A DNA stretch of 21,405 nt from positions 1 to 21,405 of the forward strand of contig PWGE01000320.1 in assembly GCA_003554345.1 (NCBI GenBank). The letters run 5' to 3'. Every line of letters begins with the position of its first letter. Position 1 is the first letter of the stretch. Origin of the DNA: Candidatus Sumerlaeota bacterium. GTDB lineage: Bacteria; Sumerlaeota; T1SED10-198M. The notes beneath the pieces are model-generated. The model was not told where the DNA came from, searched no databases, and worked only from the letters and a program-made list of their open reading frames with translations. A program made the translations under genes and the position numbers. This document shows positions 13,542 through 21,405 of the stretch, one piece after another.

Positions 13542-13991
13542 TTAAAATTTTGGATCTTCCTTTAAAACCAGGACAGGGGAATGAGCATAATGCACTAGTT
13601 TTTCGGAAGTGCTACCAAACATGAGATGTGACATTTTACTTCCACCACGTGAATGTACAATAATTAAATCTGCTTTTAATTCCCGGGCAACCTGCAGAAT
13701 CTGAATGAAGACTCCTCCTGTTCTGATAAGCAACTCGTAAGACACTTCATCAAGGGAGTATTCTTTTTCCAGGATGGCAAACTTTTTTTGTGCCTTCTGA
13801 ACGAGTTGATCTTTCAGGGTTTTTCGAGAAATAAGATGAATATTTGCAACAGATTCAACAGTACCACAATCGATGACATTAAGCAAATACAGGTTAGCAC
13901 CCAGTGCTTTTGCCATTTTCTTGCCACAACGAATCGAATTTGATGATTGCATCGAAAAATCAATAGGAACCAAAATGCGGTTAAAATCCAC
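13542..13991 (-). CDS. Universal stress protein (UspA family)
   Basis: 149 residues, the usual size. The start is typical (FNRILVPIDFS, with the conserved D near residue 10). The C-terminal nucleotide-loop region reads HSRGGSKMSHLMFGSTSEKLVHYAHSP, then VLVLKE. Against the ATP-binding pattern G-x2-G-x9-G-S/T, the second and third glycines are present but the first is His, so ATP binding may be altered. The start is GTG at 13991, preceded by AGGAAGAG; there is no better ATG. A promoter is visible upstream at 14037-14065. The gene lies alone, 76 bp before the lipoprotein gene on the same strand. The family role is stress survival, with no specific reaction known. Confidence 0.88.
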   Translation of the reverse strand: MDFNRILVPIDFSMQSSNSIRCGKKMAKALGANLYLLNVIDCGTVESVANIHLISRKTLKDQLVQKAQKKFAILEKEYSLDEVSYELLIRTGGVFIQILQVARELKADLIIVHSRGGSKMSHLMFGSTSEKLVHYAHSPVLVLKEDPKF

Positions 13992-14036
13992 TATTCTCTT
14001 CCTGATTATAAAAAAATTACAAGACTATCCACCCAT

Positions 14037-14065
14037 ATTATGATGAATTTATGACAGAAAATCAA
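14037..14065 (-). promoter_or_regulatory. Putative sigma-70 promoter of the universal stress gene
   Basis: On minus, TTGATT (14060-14065) and CATAAT (14037-14042) are separated by 17 bp, matching consensus at 4 and 5 of 6 positions. Predicted start near 14030, leader about 39 nt. Confidence 0.45.
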
Positions 14066-14246
14066 GTTAAACATGTTTTTTATACCATTTCCTGGATGAT
14101 TCATATCAAAAAGTCCTGACTATATTTTGCCAGGCAAGAACAAAAAAACAGACATATTTTCATAAATAAACCCCGGAAATATTTAGTTACAAGACCTTTC
14201 CCCCTATCTTTTTCCGATTATTCTGTGCAATAATCAAAGAAAAATG

Positions 14247-14252
14247 TATAAT
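14247..14252 (+). promoter_or_regulatory. Probable -10 of the purA operon
   Basis: A perfect TATAAT preceded by ATG, with a poor -35 region (TGTGCA at 14224-14229, spacer 17). Predicted start near 14259, leader about 28 nt containing AAAGGAAG before the purA ATG. No purine riboswitch-like structure fits in a leader this short. Confidence 0.5.
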
Positions 14253-14274
14253 GAGAGGCGTAATTTTTTTCTGA

Positions 14275-15558
<1,284 letters not shown>

Positions 15559-15576
15559 TACAAACAGGACATCCTT

Positions 15577-17589
15577 ATGAATTTAAACACCCTTAACCCT
15601 CAACAATACGAAGCGGTAACATCTTCAGATAAAAGTCTTCTTCTCCTTGCAGGCGCAGGTAGCGGAAAAACGAGAGTGATCACCCTGCGCATAGCTTACC
15701 TGATCCGGGAGCACCAGGTACCGCCCTCACACATAGTAGGACTAACCTTTACCAATAAAGCAGCTGCTGAAATGAAAGAACGTGTCCAGCAAATAACGGG
15801 AACACACTTGCCCGGTCTCTTTCTGGGAACATTCCATTCTTATGCCCTTCGTAAACTTCGCCGGTATATTCACCTGCTGGGGTTCAACCGTCATTTTGTC
15901 GTATATGATGAAACCGATGTCAGGGGATTGCTGAGAAGGATCTGCCGGGAAGACTTTCCCGGAAAAAAAGTTTCACCTGCTCAAACAGCTTCCAGAATCA
16001 GCCTTTGCAAAAACTCTATGATATCAATCAGGAAAGCCTTTGAACAGTACCCCGGCGAAATTTTTCCCCGCATATATCACGAATATACCCAGACCATGAA
16101 GCAAATGAACGCATTGGATTTTGATGATCTCCTCATACGATTCAATGAAATATTAGTCCGTTTTCCGGAAGTACGCCAGGAAATTCAGGCTCACCTTTCC
16201 CATATCCTGGTCGATGAATTTCAGGACACCAACGACCTGCAACTCTTCTTACTCAAAAAACTCTTTCATCCTCAGAGTTCCATTTGTGTAGTAGGAGATG
16301 ATGATCAAAGCATTTACGCCTGGCGAGGAGCCCAGGTTAGACATATCCTGGAATTTCAGCGCTATTTTAAAGATACCCGAACTATCAGGCTTGAGCAAAA
16401 CTATCGCTCTACAAGCACTATTCTACAGGCAGCTCATGGGATTATCTCAAAAAACAGGTTGCGAACTCCCAAAAAACTCTGGACAGCAAAGGGAAGAGGA
16501 AAAGGAATTACCGTTTTTCCGGCCTGTGATGAAGAAGACGAGGTTCAATTTGTAACCGGTGAAATCAACGCCCTCATTAACAGTGACAATATTTCTCCTG
16601 ATAGAATAGCTGTCTTATATCGCAGCAACAATCAATCCCGTCATTTTGAGGCTGCATTACGAAAAAAAAGAGTGCCCTATCGGGTACTTGGCGGAAAAGA
16701 ACTTTTCGACAGAGCGGAAGTAAAAGATATTCTTACCTATTTAAAAGTGTTTCTCAATCCTCATGATGATAATTCCCTGTTACGTGTAATCAATGTTCCT
16801 CAGCGTTTTATAGGTAAAAAGACCGTTGAAAAACTTCGCCATACCGCCAGTCAGCAGAAAAAAAGTGTTTTTCAGGTTATCTGTCAGTTAGAATCGCTTT
16901 TTGAGGACGATTTTTCTCCAGCAATTATTTCTTCACTTGGCAGATTCCAGAAACTTATAGAAAAGTATCGAAAACTTTTTACAGCATCACCCCCTTCTTC
17001 CGAGGTTTTTTCCAGCTTTCTCAATGAACTTGGTTATTACGAGTATCTTACAAAAATGTATGGCAAAAAAGATAATAATGCCGAAGTGGAAAAAAGGTAT
17101 GAAAATATTCTGGCATTAAGAAAATTATACGAAGATTTCCTCAAATCCCAAGTCAGCCCCAGACTCAGTGACTTTATCACTTCTCTTGCCATTGATAACC
17201 TTCTTGATAAAAAGAAAGAGAAAAAAGATCCCGGGCAACCAGCAGTAACCCTTCTTACCATTCACAGTGCCAAAGGTTTAGAGTTTGATATTGTCTTCCT
17301 GGTTGGCTTTGAAGAAGGTCTTTTACCACATAAAAACGCTCTTGAAAAGCAAAGCATTGCAGAAGAGAGGCGTCTTAGCTATGTTGCCTTTACGAGGGCA
17401 GGGAAAAAACTTTATCTCACCTATGCCAAAAGTCGCAAAAGATATGGTAAAAACCGAAAAACAGAGGTCTCTTCATTTTTTAGTGACATCCCTGATGAAT
17501 GCATGCAGTCACTGCAAGAGGAAAATGACGAAGAACCTCTTTCTCTGACGGAAGCCTGGAAAAAACTGGAATCAAGGCTCAGTAAATGA
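15577..17589 (+). CDS. UvrD/Rep/PcrA-type superfamily 1 3'-5' DNA helicase
   Basis: 670 residues, within the Rep/PcrA/UvrD range. ATP-dependent unwinding of DNA in repair and replication-fork rescue. Motifs in order: I LAGAGSGKT (24-32); Ia LTFTNKAAAEM; II VDEFQDTN (212-219); III VGDDDQSIYAWRGA (239-252); IV LEQNYRS; V TIHSAKGLEFD (~561-571); VI RLSYVAFTRA (~597-606). The C-terminal tail is short (ends AWKKLESRLSK) without an obvious RNA-polymerase-binding Tudor domain, so I give no gene symbol between pcrA, uvrD and rep. The N-terminus starts directly at the Q-motif (LNPQQYEAV). A weak AGGA precedes the ATG. Its TGA overlaps the ATG of the next gene (ATGA). Confidence 0.95.
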   Translation: MNLNTLNPQQYEAVTSSDKSLLLLAGAGSGKTRVITLRIAYLIREHQVPPSHIVGLTFTNKAAAEMKERVQQITGTHLPGLFLGTFHSYALRKLRRYIHLLGFNRHFVVYDETDVRGLLRRICREDFPGKKVSPAQTASRISLCKNSMISIRKAFEQYPGEIFPRIYHEYTQTMKQMNALDFDDLLIRFNEILVRFPEVRQEIQAHLSHILVDEFQDTNDLQLFLLKKLFHPQSSICVVGDDDQSIYAWRGAQVRHILEFQRYFKDTRTIRLEQNYRSTSTILQAAHGIISKNRLRTPKKLWTAKGRGKGITVFPACDEEDEVQFVTGEINALINSDNISPDRIAVLYRSNNQSRHFEAALRKKRVPYRVLGGKELFDRAEVKDILTYLKVFLNPHDDNSLLRVINVPQRFIGKKTVEKLRHTASQQKKSVFQVICQLESLFEDDFSPAIISSLGRFQKLIEKYRKLFTASPPSSEVFSSFLNELGYYEYLTKMYGKKDNNAEVEKRYENILALRKLYEDFLKSQVSPRLSDFITSLAIDNLLDKKKEKKDPGQPAVTLLTIHSAKGLEFDIVFLVGFEEGLLPHKNALEKQSIAEERRLSYVAFTRAGKKLYLTYAKSRKRYGKNRKTEVSSFFSDIPDECMQSLQEENDEEPLSLTEAWKKLESRLSK

Positions 17590-18737
17590 ACCATTCCGAA
17601 AACAAAACCGTAGTTTTTTTCTGCCAGAAATTTTTTCCCCAGCGAGGTGGAATCCAGACTCTTTTACATAATATCTGCCTGGCCATTCAAAAAAATAGTT
17701 CCTGGAACGTTGTTTTAATCACTCTGACCCCCGCTGAAAGCGAAGAAAAAAAATTTCCTTATGAGGTATATCGCCTCCCTTCAGACAAAAATATTTTCAC
17801 GCGAGGAATATTATTTCTGAGGTTATACCGTTTATTGACCGCTCTCAAACCAGACCATGTCGTCTTAGGATACTGGAGCCGGTATGCCGATCTGTTTTCT
17901 ACCTTAAGCCGTCTTCTTTCCTTTCCTTTTTCACTTGTTATTCACGGCAAAGAAATCACTTTTCCCCGCAAAGGGAAAGGATATCGTATTTTTAAACGAC
18001 GGGCATCCAGAGCTTCTTTTGTCATTGCCAACAGCAGCTATACAAAAGGGGTTTATGAAAAACTGAATCTTTCCCCTCCTGCCCTGGTCATGAATCCCGG
18101 CCTGAATTACGATTTACTCTCTTTAAAAACTCTCGAACTTCGCAAAAAGATCCAGCAGGAAAGAAAAGACAGAAAAAGCCTGTCTCTTCTGTTCGTGGGG
18201 AGGCTGGTCAAACGAAAAGGTTGTGATTATCTCCTGAAGGCTGTTGCTATACTTAAGTCGCGGCACATACCGGTACAGCTTACTATTGTGGGAAGTGGTA
18301 ACGATCTCAGGAGATTACAAACCCTGCGGGAAAATTACGGATTACAGGACGCTGTCTCTTTTCAGTCGGAATTAGCTGATGAAGAACTGTATCGGGTATA
18401 TTGTGAGAACGACATATTTGTAATGCCCAGCAGAAATTTGCCGGATACAGGTGATTACGAAGGGTTTGGCATTGTTTACCTGGAAGCCAATTTTTTTGGC
18501 TTACCAGTCATCGGAGGTAGAGAAGGGGGCGTGCCGGATGCTATTAAAGAAGGTGTCAATGGCATTTTATGTGATCCATACTCACCTGAAGACATCGCTG
18601 AAAAAATACTTCTGGTTCGGGAACAATTTATTGATGCTCCTGATCTACACAAAAAGCTCCTGGCGTTTCTCTCAGAACAGTTTAACTGGGACAGGCTTAT
18701 CCAACCGGTCATTCAGAAAATAGAAGAAACCTTCTAA
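17586..18737 (+). CDS. GT4-family glycosyltransferase
   Basis: 383 residues, GT-B fold. The N-terminus has the loop KFFPQRGGIQTLLHN (~15-29) that binds the acceptor or nucleotide sugar in GT4 enzymes. The C-terminal Rossmann domain has LLFVGRLVKRKGCDYLLKA (~199-217) and the donor-binding PSRNLPDTGDYEGFGIVYLE block with the E-x7-E motif, then GLPVIGGREGGVPDAI. The D-x-G-D-Y-E-G-F-G-I pattern is like PimB/PimC-type mannosyltransferases, but sugar and acceptor cannot be named; with lpxB and two other glycosyltransferases nearby, LPS or surface glycan is likely. ATG overlaps the helicase TGA by 4 bp, so it is translationally coupled to a repair gene, an unusual pairing. Confidence 0.9.
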   Translation: MNHSENKTVVFFCQKFFPQRGGIQTLLHNICLAIQKNSSWNVVLITLTPAESEEKKFPYEVYRLPSDKNIFTRGILFLRLYRLLTALKPDHVVLGYWSRYADLFSTLSRLLSFPFSLVIHGKEITFPRKGKGYRIFKRRASRASFVIANSSYTKGVYEKLNLSPPALVMNPGLNYDLLSLKTLELRKKIQQERKDRKSLSLLFVGRLVKRKGCDYLLKAVAILKSRHIPVQLTIVGSGNDLRRLQTLRENYGLQDAVSFQSELADEELYRVYCENDIFVMPSRNLPDTGDYEGFGIVYLEANFFGLPVIGGREGGVPDAIKEGVNGILCDPYSPEDIAEKILLVREQFIDAPDLHKKLLAFLSEQFNWDRLIQPVIQKIEETF

Positions 18738-18817
18738 ATATTCTCTATTTTCATCTACCCCCGGGGAACAAACAACAATGTTCAACAGGCATTTGTTTTG
18801 CTTTCAATGAAGGCCTC

Positions 18818-20047
18818 TTACTCTTTTTCAAAGTACTGAATGAGCCGTTTGCCCAGTGCCCGGAGAGAAAAATCCTGTTCAGTCAGAAAAGCACCTTCCC
18901 GAGCGTGTTCCTCTCGCCTGTTCGGTTCTTCAATATAGCTTGAGAAAGCAGATTTGATTTCATCTATTGATAGCGGATCAACCTGGATACAATGCTTATC
19001 ATGCTGTAAAACCTCACTCATCCCTCCATGGTTGCTTATGACAACCGCTTTTCGGCGGGCAAGAGCTTCAAAGGGTACAATCCCGAAGGGTTCATCTAAT
19101 GGAAGATAGGCTATAAACATTGCCTCATCAATAAAACGACAACGCTCTTTTTCCGGGAGAAACCCTTCAATCTTAATAGAGCCACCATTCTTTTCTTTCC
19201 TGCATACATCTAGCAAGAAACCTTTCGTTTCTTCGCTCCCACCACCTGCTATACGAAGAGAGGGAATACTGTTTTTTTCTCTTTTGAGGGACAGATAAGC
19301 AATTATTATGTTATAGAGGTTTTTTTCAGGTCTTTTCGGTGCCAGCACACCTATATAGGAGGCAGAATTTCCCAAAGAAGGTCTGGCATCCTTATCTGGC
19401 AGAGGTATTCCCAGATACAGAGGAGATGATTCTCTACAGAATGCCTGTCGCACGCTTTCAGAAGTATAATGACTGTTTGTCAGTATTTCATCAACTTCTT
19501 TCAAAGCCTTTCTCATACGCCTTCGTATTTTCCTGTTTTTAGACGAAAAACATCTTTCACGTCTTTTTTCAGCATAAGTCCTCAGTTCCGGACCTATATC
19601 ACACCCTTTTTTCAAAGCCTTACAGAGATAACGATCCGTTGCTTCAAAATAGGCGCTACGAGAAGGCTCATGACAATACCAGACATGCCTGAATTTTCCT
19701 CCTCCGCGCCGTGCTTCACTTACCAGGTAAAGCGAAAAAGGAGAGAGGGAAAGAACAGTTTCTATTTGTTCTTTGTGGAACAACTGTCTGAGATAAAACC
19801 CATAGGAAGTTAGAAGAGCCCGGGTTCCCAACTTACTCAAACCAGTATTTACAGGATGAGGGAGAGCATAACTACAGACTCTTGAACAGCTTAAAAATTC
19901 CGGTGGCCAGAAGCTGTCATGGCACAGACGGTAATAAAAACGCAAATCCAGTGAATCCCGACAGGATAGATACATCCATACTGCCAGATTTTCTGCCCCA
20001 CCCACCCGGGAAAGGTCGTCCATCACTATCGCAACAGGCTGTTTCAT
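18818..20047 (-). CDS. GT4-family glycosyltransferase, LPS/surface-glycan type
   Basis: About 409 residues, GT-B fold. The N-terminal acceptor loop is MDDLSRVGGAENLAVWM; a central basic segment (RKIRRRMRKALKEVDEILTNSHYT) is typical of membrane-associated GT4 enzymes. The C-terminal domain has GVLAPKRPEKNLYNIIIA, FLPEKERC and the donor site YLPLDEPFGIVPFEALARRKAVVISNHGG, where E-P-F-G-I-V-P-F-E is the E-x7-E motif. The frame is open back to TTG at 20098, but that codon is the -35 hexamer of a strong promoter, so translation must begin downstream. ATG at 20047 (MKQPVAIVMDDL) follows AAGG at 8 nt and is the natural start. It converges with the GT4 gene ending at 18737. Sugar and acceptor are unknown. 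Confidence 0.87.
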   Translation of the reverse strand: MKQPVAIVMDDLSRVGGAENLAVWMYLSCRDSLDLRFYYRLCHDSFWPPEFLSCSRVCSYALPHPVNTGLSKLGTRALLTSYGFYLRQLFHKEQIETVLSLSPFSLYLVSEARRGGGKFRHVWYCHEPSRSAYFEATDRYLCKALKKGCDIGPELRTYAEKRRERCFSSKNRKIRRRMRKALKEVDEILTNSHYTSESVRQAFCRESSPLYLGIPLPDKDARPSLGNSASYIGVLAPKRPEKNLYNIIIAYLSLKREKNSIPSLRIAGGGSEETKGFLLDVCRKEKNGGSIKIEGFLPEKERCRFIDEAMFIAYLPLDEPFGIVPFEALARRKAVVISNHGGMSEVLQHDKHCIQVDPLSIDEIKSAFSSYIEEPNRREEHAREGAFLTEQDFSLRALGKRLIQYFEKE

Positions 20048-20071
20048 GTCATTCGCCTTAAAATTTATCTC

Positions 20072-20098
20072 ATTATACCAGCATTCCACACTTGTCAA
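20072..20098 (-). promoter_or_regulatory. Promoter of the minus-strand GT4 gene
   Basis: On minus, a perfect TTGACA (20093-20098) and a perfect extended -10 TGGTATAAT (TATAAT at 20072-20077) with a short 15-bp spacer. Predicted start near 20065, leader about 18 nt with AAGG before ATG 20047. It shows that the TTG at 20098 is promoter, not start codon. Confidence 0.7.
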
Positions 20099-20232
20099 GA
20101 CTTTATATCATAACACCGGCCAGGCTCGCCTGCTCTCAACTTATCATTCTCAGGAAATGACAGATTGCCAATGCAGGTGTGGCTAACCATAGAATATTAT
20201 CATCCTTCAAAAAGCTGAGACTTCCCATTACT

Positions 20233-20261
20233 TTGAGCTTTGAAAGGGAATATGGTATAAT
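20233..20261 (+). promoter_or_regulatory. Promoter of the GT2 gene, predicting a leaderless mRNA
   Basis: TTGAGC (20233-20238), 17-bp spacer ending in TGG, and a perfect TATAAT (20256-20261). Counting the usual six bases to the start point places +1 at 20268, the A of the GT2 ATG. Confidence 0.65.
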
Positions 20262-20267
20262 TTTTCC

Positions 20268-21251
20268 ATGAGTGTTCCCCGACTTCCCATCAGCTTCATT
20301 GTTTCCAACTTCAACGGAGCCCCTATTCTAAAGAAATGTCTTCCCTCTGTAGCTGCCGAACTGGAAAAAGAAGACGAACTCATTTTTGCAGACGACTGCA
20401 GTACAGATGAAAGTATCCAAATAGCCAGGGATATAGCGCCTGCTATAAGGGTGATCCAAACTCCCGAAAACCTCGGTTTTTCAGGCAATAACAACCATGC
20501 TGCCCGGCGGGCAAAGAATCCGCTTCTCTATTTTCTGAACAGCGATATTACTCTGGAAAGAGGCGGAACCAGTCATTTGCGTTCCTTTTTGGAGAAGACC
20601 AAAGCTTTTGCTGCCGGACCTATCATCAAAAGAGCTCATAAAAAGGATGACATAGAATTTGCCTATACCCGGGTCCGCTGGAGTCATGGAATGCTCAAGG
20701 AATTTTTTCCCGGCAAGTATACAGGTACCATTCCCAGCCAACCCACTCCTTCTCTGATGTTATGCGGTGGCGCCTTCATGTGTCAGAAAGAGGGTTTTTT
20801 AAAACTGGGAGGTTTCGATGAGGAGCTTTTTTCGCCTTTTTATTTTGAGGACTATGATATCTCTTTACGAGCCCGGCGAGCAGGCTATTCTCTTTTCTGC
20901 ATTCCCCGAGCCAATGTATACCATCATTCCGGATGGTCAATATACAGGAATTTTTCATGGCACGACGCTAAACGCATCACCTACAGGAACAGATATCTTC
21001 TTCACTGGCTCCACTTACCTGCTTCCCTTCTTGTAAAGAAACACTTTTCTTACCGTATTCAAATACTTTTCAAAGCTCTTTTCAAGAGAGACCGTCTGGA
21101 ATGGGGGTCTTTTTTAGATGCCTGTCGAAAAATCAACCTGATAAGACACAAAAGAAAGAAAGGGATCAATGAAATTCCTTTTTATGCTATCCTGGATGAG
21201 TTTTACCAGGAAAAAAGTCAAGAATTGGCGACAAGAAGAGCCATAAAATAA
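20268..21251 (+). CDS. GT2-family glycosyltransferase (rhamnosyltransferase-like)
   Basis: 327 residues, GT-A fold. Begins SFIVSNFNGAPILKKCLPS (~9-27) and ADDCSTDES (~41-49); NLGFSGNNNHAAR is the nucleotide-binding stretch typical of the WbbL/RfbN-like branch. YFLNSDI carries the metal-binding D-x-D-type position (NSD). GGAFMCQKEGFLKLGGFDEELFSPFYFEDYDISLRARRAGY is the acceptor-side catalytic block with the E-D-x-D motif. It probably adds a sugar to an LPS or other surface glycan. The ATG at 20268 has no ribosome-binding site and coincides with the predicted transcription start, so translation may be leaderless. It converges with the DUF2065 gene, and the two coding ends overlap by 34 bp. Confidence 0.9.
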   Translation: MSVPRLPISFIVSNFNGAPILKKCLPSVAAELEKEDELIFADDCSTDESIQIARDIAPAIRVIQTPENLGFSGNNNHAARRAKNPLLYFLNSDITLERGGTSHLRSFLEKTKAFAAGPIIKRAHKKDDIEFAYTRVRWSHGMLKEFFPGKYTGTIPSQPTPSLMLCGGAFMCQKEGFLKLGGFDEELFSPFYFEDYDISLRARRAGYSLFCIPRANVYHHSGWSIYRNFSWHDAKRITYRNRYLLHWLHLPASLLVKKHFSYRIQILFKALFKRDRLEWGSFLDACRKINLIRHKRKKGINEIPFYAILDEFYQEKSQELATRRAIK

Positions 21252-21405
21252 CACAGGATACCAAAGAGAATAATAATACCCCCCAGGGCTTTAACAAAAG
21301 GGGCAGAAGAAGCAGCAAGCATCCATTTTACTTTTTCGGGATACAAAAAGTATATCCCCCCTTCAATAATCACGAGAACACTTAAAAAGAGAAAGAAATA
21401 AGGGG
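21218..21405 (-). CDS. DUF2065 (YjeT-like) small membrane protein, N-terminus cut by the window edge
   Basis: 61 residues are visible on minus, ending in TGA at 21218-21220; the start codon lies just beyond 21405. Two hydrophobic segments (FFLFLSVLVIIEGGIYFLYP and LGGIIILFGILCYFMALL) are joined by a short loop with PEKVKWMLAASS. The pattern E-G-x-x-x-x-x-Y-P-x-x-x-x-x-M near the start, and R/K-A-L-G-G-x-x-x-x-x-G after it, matches DUF2065 proteins of about 60-65 residues. Function is unknown. Its last 34 bases overlap the end of the oppositely oriented GT2 gene. Confidence 0.75.
   Translation of the reverse strand, partial: PYFFLFLSVLVIIEGGIYFLYPEKVKWMLAASSAPFVKALGGIIILFGILCYFMALLVANS

Noticed and set aside
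20048-20098. TTG 20098 as start of the minus-strand GT4 gene
   Set aside because: TTGACA there pairs with TGGTATAAT 15 bp downstream as a promoter; the conserved protein begins at ATG 20047.

Overview
The window looks like chromosomal DNA of a strictly anaerobic, diderm (lipid A-making), fermentative bacterium. It is moderately AT-rich with short intergenic gaps. The evidence is an oxygen-sensitive class III ribonucleotide reductase (nrdD), a four-gene NADH-type [FeFe]-hydrogenase operon, and lpxB with envelope genes. I cannot place it in a phylum from sequence alone; the mix would fit an uncultured anaerobic lineage. I see no phage, transposase, CRISPR array, tRNA or rRNA.

Left end (1-2420): the start of nrdD runs off the left edge on the minus strand. 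A pair of NrdR-like boxes 32 bp apart lies upstream of it. A HGSNAT-like membrane acyltransferase follows on plus, then a 380-bp gap holding what looks like a decayed reading frame.

2421-6250, minus strand: an envelope operon read as Gfo/Idh/MocA dehydrogenase, lpxB, DUF374 acyltransferase, secreted beta-helix protein. The genes overlap or nearly abut. The operon starts from an extended -10 promoter (TGGTATAAT) and has an unusually long, structured leader of about 120 nt.

6262-10615, minus strand: a [FeFe]-hydrogenase operon (hndB-like, hndA, hndC, hndD) ending in a clear intrinsic terminator. Its oddity is cofactor loss. The HndB-like subunit and the N-terminal thioredoxin-like domain of HndC have none of the [2Fe-2S] cysteines expected of their families, and HndC lacks the C-terminal 2[4Fe-4S] domain of bifurcating HydB. 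HndA and HndD keep full cysteine sets. This points to a slimmed, probably NADH-linked enzyme.

10616-14286: a gene-poor gap, then an SRAP/YedK abasic-site DNA-protein crosslinking protein (+), a coupled pair (stand-alone pyruvate-kinase C-domain protein and MazG-like pyrophosphohydrolase, -), a small lipoprotein (-) and a universal stress protein (-).

14287-21405: purA, a UvrD/PcrA helicase and a GT4 glycosyltransferase form a tight plus-strand operon. A second GT4 gene faces it on minus. A GT2 glycosyltransferase on plus appears to be transcribed as a leaderless mRNA. A nearly complete DUF2065 gene, convergent with and overlapping the GT2 gene, runs off the right edge.

No single new defence-like or mobile system stands out. 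The most unusual signals are the cysteine-stripped hydrogenase subunits, the structured lpxB-operon leader, the NrdR box pair and the leaderless glycosyltransferase.
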